NCBI GenBank assembly: GCA_050084985.1
Contig: JBITNC010000001.1
Span: 49,786,001-49,850,000 of the forward strand
Source: Nageia nagi
Taxonomy: Eukaryota > Pinophyta
Direction of reading: 5' to 3'
DNA length: 64,000 nt
Below are positions 12,834 through 25,290 of this stretch, piece after piece. How positions within the stretch are numbered: position 1 is the stretch's first letter; each line of letters starts with the position of its first letter. The position numbers and the translations under genes are program-made. The notes under the pieces are model-generated. The model was not told where the DNA came from, did no database searches, and worked only from the letters and a program-made list of their open reading frames with translations.

Positions 12834-14160
12834 TAAATTTTAAATCAAGTTAATGAATTTGATTATATCATTATGTCAAGGCATGGGAGGAATTATGTGT
12901 CATCAAATTCAAGCATTAGGATGCCACTACCTTGATGTTAGAGGATGTTAGGAGTTATGTGTCATCCAATTTAGAAGAGTTTCCTACATGAGTTCCTAGT
13001 AGGGTGAGGAGTGATGTATCTCTAATTCAGATCTTGAGATTTTCTTGTATGAATTGGTCCTATGAGGATGAGTGATGTTTCAACTAATGAGGATGATGTA
13101 ATTAGTTAAATATTATTACATATCATATAAAATGTAAGATCATTTAAATTCTCATTTTATGATATTATTTGTAATATTTAACTTAATTTTATGGCTAATG
13201 TTATAGGAATAAAGTTTTGCAAGGATTGATAATTCATCCTCATCATCAAAATATAATGATGGTCATGAGGTAATTAGGATAAAAATTTGAATTGATTTTT
13301 GAATTCTTATATACTGAATTAAATAAAATAAAACTAAATAAAAGAAATATCTAGATCCATCATTTGAATTCAGAATAATATCTACAAGAATAAGACTTCA
13401 AAAGTAACTTCATCAATTATCATTTGATGCATGTTCTAGTCCACATGAGGAGCTAGTTGATCTACCAAAGGATGATGTTCATGATTTAGGTTTGATACAC
13501 ATGTCACAAAAACTATGAATTAAATATTAGCATACATATGATAATGGGGCATATGGTGCATGGCTAGTTGTAAGGCCTTTTCCAAAGGCTTATGAGATAT
13601 TTCCTTATTATGGTCATAAATACATGATCAAACCATATAAATATTATCTTGATATAATTTGTATATACATAGTATTGTGGTTGTTACTCTAGGTTTTGAG
13701 ACAAATCCATTGATGCCATGTTATGGGCTAGTTTACACAATAATGAATTGGAAACAATTAGCATCATACATGTACAATAATTCCACATATGTAATATATA
13801 TAAATTCTTTAGAGATTCCATGTTTTAAGCATTCAAAAATCTTATACATTGATGGTTGACTAAGAACATGAGAAAACATAGCATGATACATAAATAATTA
13901 TGTAGGTGAATAATGGGAATCAAATTATGCATTTCACCAATGTACTAATAATAAAGATCTTATGTGTAGATAAATTAGTAGTTATGTAGTTATTTTTCCT
14001 ATTAAAACTTCTAATATTGGTGATGAGCTATTAGTTAAATATAATTACAAGATACCTACTCCAAGACATAAGGCATGAAGTTTGGAGTTAGGAGGTGATC
14101 ATAATGTAATTTGTCTAGGACCAAAGTCAAAAAATAAAAATAAAAAATTAATATATTCTT
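12834..14160. other. AT-rich stretch with no recognised gene, one foldback
   Basis: No convincing coding region. At 13106-13134 and 13153-13181 lie two 29-base arms that are near-perfect inverted copies around an 18-base loop: TTAAATATTA...ATAAAATG against CATTTTAT...TAATATTTAA. This could fold into a cruciform or be a small foldback element. Between 13560 and 14100 some plus-strand readings are open for 60 codons but show no motif. The left end of the CACTA element below may lie here, but no CACTAC terminus was found. Confidence 0.4.
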
Positions 14161-14164
14161 GATG

Positions 14165-14350
14165 TGTATGAATGGATGTATCAATTTGTATGTATGTATC
14201 ATGTGTATGTATGAATATATCAAATTTTATGTATGGATGTATCAAATTATATGTATGGATATACCAAATTATATGTATAGATCATGTGTCTGTATGGATG
14301 TATCAAATTGTATGTATGGATCATATGTATCAATGGATGTATCAAATTAC
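14165..14350. repeat. 22-bp minisatellite, degenerate
   Basis: Tandem copies of GTATGGATGTATCAAATTATAT with insertions of GTATGGATCATGTGT-like pieces. Overlapping ORFs translate to MYGCIKLYVWIYQ-type repeats; they are by-products of the repeat and not genes. Confidence 0.8.
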
Positions 14351-14457
14351 TCTACACTTGTTGCACTTATTTTTTATTTTGAATTAATGGTTTGTAACAA
14401 TTTATTTAATAGGAACATGATCAAAATACAATAAATAGTCATCATGAGCACTCAAAC

Positions 14458-17330
14458 ATGATAGTTGTTACACCAAAATTGCATCAAAAAATGGTAAGTA
14501 GGAGAGATAAGAAAATACTACAAAGAGCATGGAACCCTAAACAACATGCATATTTTATGTCTGTACTAGATCCAATAACTTCTATTCAAATAACTATGAG
14601 GGATTCAAGTAATGATGATGATGAATTAAGAGAGGATAATATTGGTCATGATGATGATAATGATGATCAAGAATAAAATAGAATTGATGGTTTAATTGAG
14701 TCCCTATATGTTCATTATGATGAAATATATGGTGATGAAAGAGATCATAATTTAGAAAGGGATAGCATGTATAGTTCTTCCAAAATTAAATTATATAAAG
14801 TAATAAGTATAACTTAATTATTAGCGACCCTATTTCTAATGAAAATAAGCGCCAAATTTGGATGGTTAGATATAAGTTTCATTTATCTTTTAAGGTATGC
14901 AATTTTTTTTAAATATTTTAATTTCTATCAAATTAACTACATAAATTATTTTTCATTGGTATTATAGGTTACTAAAAAAAATTGCTTCTAAGTGACAATG
15001 TCATCCTAGATTCATGCAAAAAGGCATATGACATTTTTAAGGATCTAGGAGAGGAGTATAATTCATACCATGCTTGTATTAATGATTGAATAATGCATAG
15101 AGGAGAAGAATATGATACAAATAATGAATTTATAAAGTGCAATGAAAATAGATACTATGAAAAAGGAAAAAAATTCCTTTAAAGGATGTTCGCCATATGC
15201 CAATCATTCCTAGGTTGGTGTGAATATTTTTATGTAATTCACTTGCATAATTAATAGAATATAATGTAATAAATAGAATTGAATAAGGTATGTTGCATAT
15301 ACATATATATAGTAAAGCAATGAAACATATAAAGTAGAAGTGGCTTGAGAAATTTGAAACTGAACCTAGAAGTGTCATATTGGGTTTAGCAATTAATGGT
15401 ATCAATCCAATTTTGAACCAACCATCCAATTATTCATGTTGGCCTATTGTTATAATAAATTATAACATACCTCCATGGATGTTTATAAGAAAAGAGCATT
15501 TGATGGTGGTTGTTATAGTCCTTGGAAAGAAATAAGTTAAACACATGGATGTCTACCTTAAACTAATAATTGATGAGTTAATGCTCTTGTGGGAAGAAAT
15601 TCAGATGTATGATATAAATAGACCTATCAATCAGAGGTTATTCAAATGTTATGGCATACTATGTTGGACTATACATGATTATTCAAGGTATTCTATTTGT
15701 GAAAGTATGCATATATATAGTAGTTATTACATTTTCATATTTGACTTTTTATAACCACATGAATTTTATGCATTCTCTAATAAAACTTATTATACGTCTT
15801 CATACAAAAGGTTATCATGATTTTTTGTGATGTGTGGAAAATATTCCATCAAGACACTCATGTCAGATGCATAAGATGGAAATATTGACAATAGGAAATA
15901 TTTACCAATGGGTCATACTTTTCAAAACAAAAGGGAGCCTATGATTGAGAAGATAAAACCCCAATTCCTATTTATGCAAATGATATTAATTAGTTCATAA
16001 AGTACCACCAAAATATGTAAAATTTAGGAAAAGAGCCAATGATAAAGGTACTACTTTAGGGCCATATGATGAGATTATTCTTGGAAAAAATGACTTACCC
16101 ATAGGTGATATATTAGATAATACAATATATTTGTAATATTTTTATTAATTTGAAAATATCCAAGTTTGTAGAGTTTCAAATTCATAATTTTATCAATTAA
16201 ATGATTAATTATATACATGTTTTTAGGCTGTGAATAGATTATCAATATTTTATACATTGAAATACTAGAAGGAGTTATTAGTGACACATTTATTAGATCC
16301 TATAAATATTATAAATAATTTTGCATCTTATTTGTATTGGTATATAATAAGTAAATTATTAGATAATGATTTCATGAGAAATGACTTAAAAGATAACAGG
16401 AAAATGAAATCCTTATGGATAACTTACTGTGAATATGGAAGAAAATAAGTACTTGTGGCCACATGGCTTATGAAAAAGATGAAGTAGAAAAGTTATAAAA
16501 AATTTATTAAAAACATTAGAATATCAACAAATTATGGATCATCTCTAAGAAGCACATTCAATGTTGATGGTAAAATCATAGGATTCAAGGCTCATGATTA
16601 CCACAACTTCATGAAGCTATTCATTAAATATTATTAATAAATATTTCTTATCAGAATTAAGTGATTAATATCATTTGTGCAAATACATTTTATAACATAT
16701 TTTTTTAATTGCAATTTGTAGATGTGGGAGTCTACATGTTGATCTTAGACATGTAATTGATCAACTATCATTATTTCTAAGGTATATAATGTTATATAGT
16801 ATTGCTTTATGAAAGATAATATAACATGTGTTTATGGTTGTTTTCTAATATTTTATTCATTTTGACATGTTATATTTTGACAATATTATATTTTTGTGAA
16901 CATGTGGTTATCTTTGAAGGACATACATATGGCTGTAATCGATCAATGGCATAGAGAAATTGTATGCAAATTAGAAAAATAATTGCTTGCTTCTTTTATT
17001 TACATACAAGTGCACATATTGATCCACCTAGTAAATGGTATTGACATGGAAAGTGTTATGAATGTTAGAAACATATTTTTTTTAAGAGATTTTTAAAAGT
17101 ACTAAAAGGATTTGTTAGATAATATTCATGACCAGAAGGATCAATGGGTGAGGGATACATTGTACAAGAATCCTTTTTTATGTAAGAGAGTATCTTTTCC
17201 AAATTAATGTTTCTACCCCTAATATGTGGAATACAAATAAATATAGAAATAAATTAGAAGGGGATGTCTTAGAAATAGGTGGAACAATATGATATCTTAA
17301 AGGTATTAACTATGTTTTAGATATTAGTAA
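14458..17330 (+). pseudogene. CACTA (En/Spm) transposase, TNP2-like, decayed
   Basis: Plus-strand readings in shifting frames follow a TNP2-type (Transposase_21) protein in order. They are: an acidic run NDDDELREDN...DDDNDDQE (14600-14676); GLIESLYVHYDE; AKFGWLDISF; CKKAYDIFKDLGEEYNSYHA (15020-15080); NYNIPPWMFIRKEHLM (about 15455-15510); MDVYLKLIIDELMLLWEEIQ and LCWTIHDYS (15545-15690); GFKAHDYHNFMKLF (about 16580-16625); VLKGFVR and PEGSMGEGYIV (about 17095-17165). This protein cuts the element ends during transposition. A plausible GT...AG intron lies at 14895-14967 (GTATGCAA to TTATAG). Several frameshifts and stops rule out function. The family call rests on motif order across 2.8 kb and is strong; exon limits are not. 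Confidence 0.85.
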
Positions 17331-17939
17331 TTATAATATATACATGCATTTTAGATTTAATTTAATCAATACTTACTAGCTAATGAGTATGTATTATAAC
17401 ATTATGAATTTATAAATTGTGACCTTAGTGAATTTATAAATCAATTTATCATGATGCATTATGCATGTTATGAAAATTGGATTGAGTAGTACCAAACTAA
17501 AAGAAGGGAAATTGAATAAGAATGTACCTTATTTCATAGATAGAATCAAAGGGTATATCTAGTCCATATAAAATCTAAGAGATGAAAATTGGCCATAAGA
17601 CTGTCCAAGATCATGGATGAAGAATGAAATTGAAATGAAACAACAAGTTGTAGGAGGAGAAATAGATGAAGATGATTAAAATACATAAAATATAACTATT
17701 GGATGCATGCTTCAGGTAATTATTATAATTAATATTTTATAATAATTTATTTTGAAGCATATACAAATATATTGCACTAATAACATTTTTGTGTAAATCT
17801 ATGTAGGCATTATTGTTCCCTGCAATGTGAGCATTTGGTCAACACTTCAGAATAGAAAAGAATGATGGGAGAGTAATAACATTTGACTATGGAGTGATGG
17901 ATAATTTTGACAAAGAAATTCATGCAAGTTCAAGAGATA

Positions 17940-18260
17940 CAAACTTGATACAAGGAAAATTAAAATATATTAAAAAAATTCAAGAAATTATTTAATTGAA
18001 TTATAGGTCATTCTAATGTGTGATATTTAAATGTAAGTGCTTTTATACACTCTATATAAAATAACTTTGCATGATAAACCTAGTGATTACTTTATAATTG
18101 ACTCCATAAGAACTTTACTTGACAATAGAGAGCTTCATATTTTGTCATAATATTGCATTCAAATATATTTCATTCTAAATATAATGAATATTATAAAAGA
18201 TAAAAAGTGGTTTGTAATTGAATGTAATCCTAGAGGAAAATATATTGTATTTCTTATTGA
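17940..18260 (+). pseudogene. CACTA-associated DUF4216-like C-terminal remnant
   Basis: Downstream of the transposase, readings such as IKKIQEII.LNYRSF.CVIFKCKCFY (17965-18045) and then KDKKWFVIECNPRGKY (18200-18245) resemble the DUF4216 domain that often follows TNP2 in plant CACTA elements (pattern I.EII.L.Y......LFKC.WFD, then a W.VV...PR end). Interrupted by stops. Function unknown even in intact elements. Its location between transposase and subterminal repeats supports the call. Confidence 0.6.
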
Positions 18261-18769
18261 TGAAGACAATATATAATGAAAACATTATAATTGTTAGATG
18301 TTATATTAATACCATTGGATGGAATATCCCTTGTTATATACTTCTCATATGTATCTTGAACTTTTCATATGTATATTTGGCTAACATTGCTTTTGGTATG
18401 ATCTATGAATGATTTTTCTTCTTCATTGATGGAATCATATGTTCGAATCATTGTGATTTGGTATATGCATACAAATTGTAGCTTTCCATTCCTTTGTACG
18501 ATTTTCTGGAACTTAGAGTTTTAATTATTGAAATATTGGTTAAATATATTTAAGTATTGGATGTTAATCAAGATATATAACTATAATTTGCATGTTAATT
18601 TAATGGTGTACATTTCATATGATAAAATTAGTAGTGGTGCACAATTTATATAAGTAGTGCTAAAGAATATGGTTACACCAACTCCTATGATAATAATAAC
18701 TTACTTGTATTTTAAATTTTACAATAAGGATGCCCTAATTATTATTTTTTTAAGTTTTTTTTATGCAAA

Positions 18770-19045
18770 TTTGGGTCATCATTTGCATTTAAATGCCTTA
18801 GACATTACTCATGCTTATTTTTGCTATGTGAATTCGATGCAAGTTTTTGCATCATATTTAAGTTGGATTTTGCATCATTTTATGTTGTATATTGTATCAA
18901 AATTTGCATCAGATATTGCATCAAATATTGTATCATAATTTGCATAAAAATTCTTGAATATTTTTAAAAAATCAATGCATACTAACATATTCCAATGTCA
19001 AATAGTATCAATTTTTAAGTTTCATTTTTCTACACATAAAAATGA
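18770..19045. repeat. CACTA right subterminal repeat region
   Basis: About 280 bp with a dense series of short direct motifs TTTTGCATCA or variants: TTTGCATTTAAATG, TTTTTGCATCATA, TTTTGCATCATTT, TTTGCATCAGAT, ATTGCATCAAAT, TTTGCATAAAA. Related GTATCA words lie between them, and one inverted copy (TGATGCAAA) lies at the terminus. In En/Spm-type elements such subterminal arrays bind the accessory transposition protein, so these are probable binding sites. ORFs drawn here (18657-18938) are chance readings. Confidence 0.75.
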
Positions 19046-19046
19046 T

Positions 19047-19071
19047 GCAAATAGGCCTTTTCTTAGTAGTG
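19047..19071 (-). mobile_element. CACTA right terminal inverted repeat
   Basis: On the minus strand the sequence starts CACTACTAAGAAAAGGCC and continues TATTTGC, the canonical CACTAC(T/A)AGAAAA terminus of this superfamily. The element ends at 19071, and AAA follows as a possible 3-bp target duplication. No left terminus was found in the window; it may be deleted or altered. Confidence 0.85.
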
Positions 19072-19089
19072 AAAAAGGAATAATCTTAA

Positions 19090-19750
19090 ACCAAAATAGA
19101 AACTCCCCACTTTGGATGGATGAAAAAAATGAATTTACAATATTAGAGAGGTAGTTAATTGGTTGAAAAATTAAACTTTAGATGAGCATACTTAATCATG
19201 GAAGAGAGCGTAGATAAAATGTTTGATCCTAAAAATATCCTTCTTTATATGTTTAATGGCTCATTAAATAATTAGCCACAATAAACAATCTTAGGAAGAA
19301 ATGAATGTTAATTATAAATAGATGTAGTCTATATTACAAGGAAGAAGAAAAAGAGGAACACATATTTATCCATTTACCCTTCACTACAAAAGTTTGGAAT
19401 GGGATAAAAAAGGAAATCAAATTATAGAGAGCAATTCTGAACTCGGTAACAAAGCTTATCCTTCAATGGAAACCAAAAAGAAGAAATAAGAAAAATTAAG
19501 CATGTGGTATCTTATTCTTGCCCATAACTTTTATCAAATATAGAAGTAGAGGAATGAGAGAGTATTCAATGAAAAGACAAGAGAGGCTTCAAAAATTATT
19601 AACCTAATATTTTTTAGATCCTAAGAAAACTACAAGGTCTAATTAAGAAATATGGAACCAAGGAACTAAATAGAAATTACAACAAGGAGGAGGAGATTAA
19701 AATTCAAATCCAAGTTTAGGTACAAAATAATAGAGAATATTATCCCCTTG
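19090..19750 (+). pseudogene. LINE reverse-transcriptase C-terminal zinc-finger region (zf-RVT), decayed
   Basis: Immediately right of the CACTA end, plus-strand readings resemble the 3' end of a plant L1-type LINE ORF2. NRCSLYYKEEEKEEHIFIH then LPFTTKVWNGIKKE (about 19315-19410) is the zf-RVT pattern C.LC...EE...H.F..CPF...VW, with the second Cys lost. Further on, MWYLILAHNFY and RNERVFNEKTREASKIIN (19500-19605) match the usual W...P......W..RN.R.F segment. Stops and frameshifts are present. Only the C-terminal tail is here; the polymerase part was either lost or displaced by the CACTA insertion. Family moderately sure. Confidence 0.7.
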
Positions 19751-19759
19751 AAGCCTCTC

Positions 19760-20455
19760 ATTTTCATTTCTATACTTAATCCTTCAATGGATTGTGGTCA
19801 CTAGAAGAAAAGAAACTAACAATAATTTTATAACTTACTCTTTAGCAATTTTGGAGGGGAAGGCATTTAGTATTTTTATTAATAGGGAGATTGAAGTACA
19901 ACTTATCTACAAACTATTTATGTTGAATGCTATAGATTTTCCTAAAAATTATTCTAATTGGTGAATTAGAATATAGAATTAAGTTTTGTTTTGAATTGTT
20001 AGACCATATTCTTTTACTTGTTGAGATGGGAGCAATTGGGCTTGTTTTATTTTAAGTATTATGTAGTGTTTGTCTAGGTCTTGCAATGATTTCTATTAGT
20101 TTTCTTGATTGTTACCTCATTTTGCCCTCAATAATGGGAAGAGTTTTTGGGAGCTCCATGTAGTCTTTGGAACTTGATGATGGGATAGGATATGTTTACC
20201 TCTTCCTCTAGAAAGTTTATCTCAATTTTTACCTTATCCTTTTGTGATTTTTATTCCACCTCTAATTTTAATTAGTGATATATAGTTTTTTATCAATTTG
20301 GGTTTGACCTCTTTTTAGCCCCAATAGCAAATCCTCTTGTTAGGTTTTCTTCTATTATTAGTTAAGAGTAATGAAGCAAGTAGTGTCAACATGCCATCTA
20401 TAACTCACATGAGGATGAGTTAGTAGGGGTAGTATGTATTAAATCAAACTAATAA
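19760..20455. other. unassigned AT-rich stretch, possibly LINE 3' tail
   Basis: No ORF or family recognised between the LINE remnant and the gypsy LTR. It could be the LINE 3' untranslated region, but no poly(A) tail or target duplication was seen. Confidence 0.35.
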
Positions 20456-21086
20456 TGTTAACCCCTAAAGAGGAATTTTAATTTAATTAAAATACCCTTT
20501 TAGGTATTTGAAATAATTTATTTAATTTATTAAATAAATGCTCTTTTCCATGTGCACTCTCATCTACCTTTATGTTTTATGATAATAGGTTGGCTCGAAA
20601 TCACAATAAGCCTAAGGAGGAGTCTTAGTACAATACTTGTTGCCTATAAAGGTGGATGGGTTATGCATTATTAAAGACATGACATGACATGGCATAATAT
20701 CAAATCCCTATATGTCAATATTGATTGATATTTCTTAATGCCACCTATCATATTTGGATTCTATTATACTCTAATCTTTGCATTCGTATGATCTTTCATC
20801 CCTTCATAAGTGAGATTCTGTACATCAAAGGTGGGATGAAAACATCAAGTGAAAAGGAAAGGATTTCTAAAATGGTAACCAAGTAACATCATTGGGTTTC
20901 TAGCATTTCCACTAGGTTGAGATCATATTGGTGGCTCTATTCTTTGAGGAAGCTTATCGTTCATCCTTTTTCAATCAATTTTTAGCTTCATTCATCATCA
21001 CAAGTAAAGTACAAGTTTGGTTCTTTCATAAATCCAATTTGTATAGGTCAAGATCAATTAGGTTATTTTCATCTTTCATGTCATCA
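20456..21086 (+). repeat. left LTR of the Tat gypsy element
   Basis: Starts TGTTAACCCCTAAAGAGG and aligns with 28074-28716 through to TCATCA. TATA-like CCTATAAAGG begins at 20643. Contains GACATGACATGACATGG near 20682. The primer-binding site after it could not be identified. Confidence 0.8.
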
Positions 21087-21289
21087 AATTATTATTCACT
21101 ATTTGCACCAAAATCCTAGGGTTTTAGATAGGAATAATCTTGCATTTCAAGTGTTTCAAAAATGGAATTGACTTAGTTTCTTGCCATGGTAAATAGCTTT
21201 AAGAAGTACACCAAAGCTAATCTTAAGAATATGTTATATGGAAAGGAATAGAAAAGTGAAGCCTCTAACATTTGGGGTAACAATAAATC

Positions 21290-22230
21290 CATTAGAGGTG
21301 CTCCACCCATGACTAGGAATTTGAATCCATTGTGTGATGAGATTCACAATACTAGGGTGCTTGATTTGCACTTGAAACTCATTTTCAACACATATAATGG
21401 TCAAGGAAGTCCTATGGATCATATCAAGTATTTTAAAATGAATTTTAAACTAAAATTTGGTATGAATGACAACTTTATGGTTAAACACTTACCTACTAAA
21501 TTCAGAGGTGATGCATTCAACTGGTACTTCGCTTTACCCGCCAAGTCCATAAATTTCTTATGAACAACTTATCTTAGAATTTTACATCCATTTAAAATAT
21601 CATGCTCTTATACAAATGATAGTTTCAAATTTATTTAGTGCTATCCAAGAATCAAATGAGAAATATGATAAATTTATCAAAAGATTTCAAAACATATAGA
21701 GCATGATTCCCAAAGCCTTATATGAATCTCATATCACATCCATGGTTTTCCACTATATTTACCTAAATTAAAATTCATATCCCTAGATTACATGACCCTA
21801 CCCTTTACTGAGATTATGCATAGGCTGGCCCAAAAAGAAAAGTGCTTAGTTGATATGGGTGAATTGAAATATGAAAACCTAAGCAAGGAGACTAAGAGAA
21901 GTAGACAACAGAAGAAGGAAGATAAAGAGGTCCATGCCATAGAAGAACCCTCATCCAAAGAGAAAAAAAAAATTCAATTAAAATAAAGTTTCAAGAAAAA
22001 TAATAGGTTACCTTTGGATCTTGCAGTTATGTTCAAGGACTATTTACAAAAAGGATTAATTAAACTTGATCCAAAATAAGAACTAGGTCCTCATGATGAT
22101 AAACCTATTTGGTACAATGAAGTAGAATTTTATGAATATCACAAGGTTAAAGGTCACAAAACAAATGCATGTATGATATTGAGAAAAATATTAGAAAAAT
22201 TATTAAATGATGGTGAGATATAGTATGAGA
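21290..22230 (+). pseudogene. gypsy Gag with zinc knuckle-like motif
   Basis: The capsid part is open at 21309-21563: LDLHLKLIFNTYNGQGSPMDHIKYF then HLPTKFRGDAFNWYFALP. This is the retrotransposon Gag pattern (Y.G..DP..H...F...F......A..W...LP). Frameshifts follow. The segment 21792-21986 encodes FTEIMHRLAQKEKCLVDM and a lysine/glutamate-rich tail. At about 22110-22200 the reading WYNEVEFYEYHKVKGHKTNAC is the Tat-style C.YH...GH.T..C knuckle, with the first Cys changed to Tyr. Gag packages element RNA. Confidence 0.75.
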
Positions 22231-22397
22231 CCCATCAATTGGTTCAAAATATGTTGAACCCTTTACAACTAATATCATCTTCAACGAAGAACTGTGGTGC
22301 CACTAGAAGAGGAAGACCTAAAGGGAGTGTCAATTCGACTACAATAGAGTGAACGAAGATCCCTCACAATCTTGGTATGAAATAATTCATTGAAAAA

Positions 22398-23060
22398 TTG
22401 AAGGTAACTCATACCAAGATAAGTATTTTTGAACTTTTGCAGTTATTAATTGATCATAGAAATACTTTATTTGATGCACTTAAGAAAATTGAAATTGAAG
22501 CAGATATTCTTGTTGTTAAATTTATTGAATTAGTAGGCAAACTTGATATTGATTTAGTTTGTAACATGATTTCTTTTCAAGAAAATGAATTACCTAGTGA
22601 AGATTTTATTAAGAAAAGACTAGGACTATATATCTGCATTAACATTGATGGTGTTTCTATTAAAAATTCTTTATTTGATATTGGTTCAAATGTCAATTTC
22701 TATTCAATTGAATAATTGTAAAAATACTTTCCTTCCATTTATACAAAAATGAAAAGAAATAATATTAGTATAAAAGGGCTTTATAATATTGAAAAGGAAT
22801 GTATTGGGTATGTATCTATGCCTATCGAAGTAGGTGGTAAAATGGTTCATTAAAAGGTTTATGTTTTTCAAGTAAAATTACTATATAACTTGTTGCTTGG
22901 TAGACCATGGATCCATAAGATTAGGGTAGTTACTTCCACATTGCATTGATCAATTAAATTTATTCATAAAAGAATGAAGGTTACTATTCATGTAAAATAT
23001 TATCTTACATATGTGTATCAAGATCCACCAACACATGTCACCATTATCACCCCATAAGAA
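22398..23060 (+). pseudogene. gypsy aspartic protease region
   Basis: Open from 22398 to 22715. GLYICINIDGVSIKNSLFDI then GSNVNFYS contains the protease signature as D-I-G-S in place of D-T/N-G-S. A stop follows at 22716. The later half reads YNLLLGRPWIHKI and TSTLHSIKF (with one stop between, near 22890-22965), the usual LLGRPWIH...STLHQ.LKF of gypsy proteases. The enzyme would cut the polyprotein. Broken by several stops. Confidence 0.75.
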
Positions 23061-24110
23061 GTAAGCATTGGAGCATACAAAATATCAGATATAGACATCT
23101 AGAAGAACTTTAGGGAGCTCATATGACCCCTTGAAGTCCTAAAAACATAGCATTTCCACCCAAATAAGACTAAATCAAAGCATTTCCACTCTATTCTTGA
23201 GAAAAATACTAACCTTGTTGAAGAATTCAATTTCTTATATCAAGAACATGAAGAAAAAAGTGCATTCGATAGTGAAGATATAGATCCTATCTCACAAAAA
23301 ATACCAAGTCAGGTAAGTATGCATTTCAATAGCATTGATTATACTTTTGATAATGAATATATGCACAAATATCAATATGGTGGAAAATGATTAGGTAAAA
23401 ATGAGAAGAGTTTCATAGGTCCCATTTTGAATGAGGTCAACATAAGAGAACAATCAATGTTGGATTTGATGAATCTACACCTATCTCATCTACATCAATT
23501 TTAGTGATTCAACATGTGGATAAAAGTGATTAGGACTACACTAGAGCTATATATGATGAGTGGATGCATTATGGAATGATATGCAATCCAACAGAAGAGT
23601 TACAGATTTACTATGCAAATCCATTATTACTTCCTATAGCTCCAATTCAAGTAGATATATTCAAAAATGATGAGGCCATCCTTGAGAAGCAGGGGGTATG
23701 AAGTGAGTTCCCCAAATCTAGTGAAAAAAGGCTTGCAAAATGGTTCATATGATATTATACATATTTTAGTGAGGAGGTTTGCACATATGATGTAGATTTT
23801 ATAGGTTAAATCCTGACCTTTTCATTTTTCATTCATTTTCTCATCAAGTTAGTCATAGGTCAAGGTAGTTCATCTTTCATATATTCCCATCCCTTAATGG
23901 GGTGATAATGCTAGGTTCCTAGCACTACTACTCCATTATTCCCATCTCTTACATATGATTTTAGATGCAAGATTGGGGGCATTACCTTTGCCTCCACAAC
24001 TTAGTGATGAAATGCCCTGTCCTAGTGAAGAAATAATAGAAGTAAACATTAGTATCCAAGAGGACACACAATGGATCAAAATAAGAGCTTAGTTAACCTT
24101 AGAAGAATGG
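23061..24110 (+). other. decayed protease-RT spacer of the Tat element
   Basis: Readings such as LEKNTNLVEEFNFLYQEHEE and SEDIDPISQKIPSQ are interrupted and show no named domain. In Tat elements this part of the polyprotein is variable linker. No other feature seen. Confidence 0.4.
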
Positions 24111-24900
24111 GAAAAGTACCATATACTATTAAAATAGTTTTTTGATAGCTTTTCTAGGTCTTATTTTGATATGCCTGGTCTTGATCCTGATTTTATCACT
24201 CATACCTTAGTTGTCAATAAAAATATTAAACCAGTTCAATAAAAGCCTAGAAATATGCATTCTAGGGTATCCCTTGCTATTAAAAAGCAAATTGAGAAGT
24301 ATATTACTATTGGTTTCATTATTCCTATCACTAATTATTCTCCATGGATTTTTAACATTATGCCAACAGCTAAGCCTAATGGTGAAATAAGATGTATAGA
24401 TTTTAGGGATATCAATAAGGCATGTCCTAAAGATGCCTTTCCTTTGCCTAACATTGATATGATTGTATATTCAATAGAAAACCAAGAGTTTTTTTTTTCA
24501 TGGATGGGTTTTTTGAATACAATAAAATTAAGATCAATAAGAAGGATCAACATAATACAAATTTTATTACTCCTTGGAGCACATTTTGTTTGGTGGTCAT
24601 GCCTTTTGGTCTAAAGAATGCAAGTGTAACTTATCAGAGATCCATTGTGAATGTGTTATATGATATGATCCATGATATTGTTAAGGTGTATGTTGATGAT
24701 ATACTAGCCAAATACATAAACAAATATGATCACATTTTAGGTTTGAAAAATATTTTTCAAAGAATGAGAGAGTAGAAGTTGAAATTGAAACCACATAAGT
24801 GTGCCTTTATAGCCTCATTAGGTAAATTTCTTGGGCTCATTGTTTCAAGAAAAGAAATAGAGATGGATCCCAAGAAAGTTTTAGAAATTATTGATTTTAC
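24110..24900 (+). pseudogene. gypsy reverse transcriptase
   Basis: Reads in order: YFDMPGLDPDFITHTL; KQIEKYITIGFIIPITNYSP; TAKPNGEIRCIDFRDINKA; CPKDAFPLPNIDM (24255-24480); then after a frameshift KKDQHNTNFITPWSTF, VVMPFGLKNASVTYQR and VYVDDILAKY (24500-24720); then KLKLKPHKCAF and GKFLGLIVS (24779-24860). The catalytic YVDD is intact although the frame is not. It would copy element RNA to DNA. The usual palm-thumb end after GLIVS...I is shortened: the text jumps from MDPKKVLEIIDF (about 24895) to RNase H. Confidence 0.9.
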
Positions 24901-24929
24901 TTTAGTTTTATCCCATTATAATTTGAAAA

Positions 24930-25290
24930 ATATTTTTTTACTTTATGTTTTAGCAACATTAAGTGCATTAGGGGCAATGTTAGCTCAAAAGGATGATAAT
25001 AACAAAAAAGAGCAATCTACTATGTTAGTAAGACTTTACTTGATTATGAGACAATGTATACTCCAATCAAAAAGATGTGTTTTTGTATATTCTTCTCAAC
25101 TAAAATATTAATACATTACATGGTTGGTAATACAACCTATGTCATAGCTCAGGATGACCCTCTTAGATATCTTATTTCTAAGTCCTACCTATCTAGGGTT
25201 GCAAAATAGGTAATGTTGCTTTAAGAATTTGATTTGATATTTACCATTTAGAAGTTGATAAAGGGAAAAGATATAGAAATTTAAATCATC
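24930..25290 (+). pseudogene. gypsy RNase H
   Basis: FLLYVLATLSALGAMLAQKD (24945-25005) matches the L.LY...S..A.GA.L.Q.. start of the RT-linked RNase H. In a second frame there follow TPIKKMCF, HYMVGNTTYVIAQDDPLRYL and LISKSYLSRVAK (25050-25210), the usual connection to the end of the domain. It would remove RNA from RNA:DNA hybrids. Frame changes and stops break it. Confidence 0.75.

Noticed and set aside
14159-14434. Plus-strand ORFs with MYGCIKLYVW-type repeats
   Set aside because: By-product of the 22-bp minisatellite, whose length is not a multiple of three.
19384-19396. CACTACAAAAG as a possible CACTA left end
   Set aside because: It lies inside the LINE zf-RVT reading on the wrong side of the right terminus and lacks the AAGAAAAGGCC continuation.
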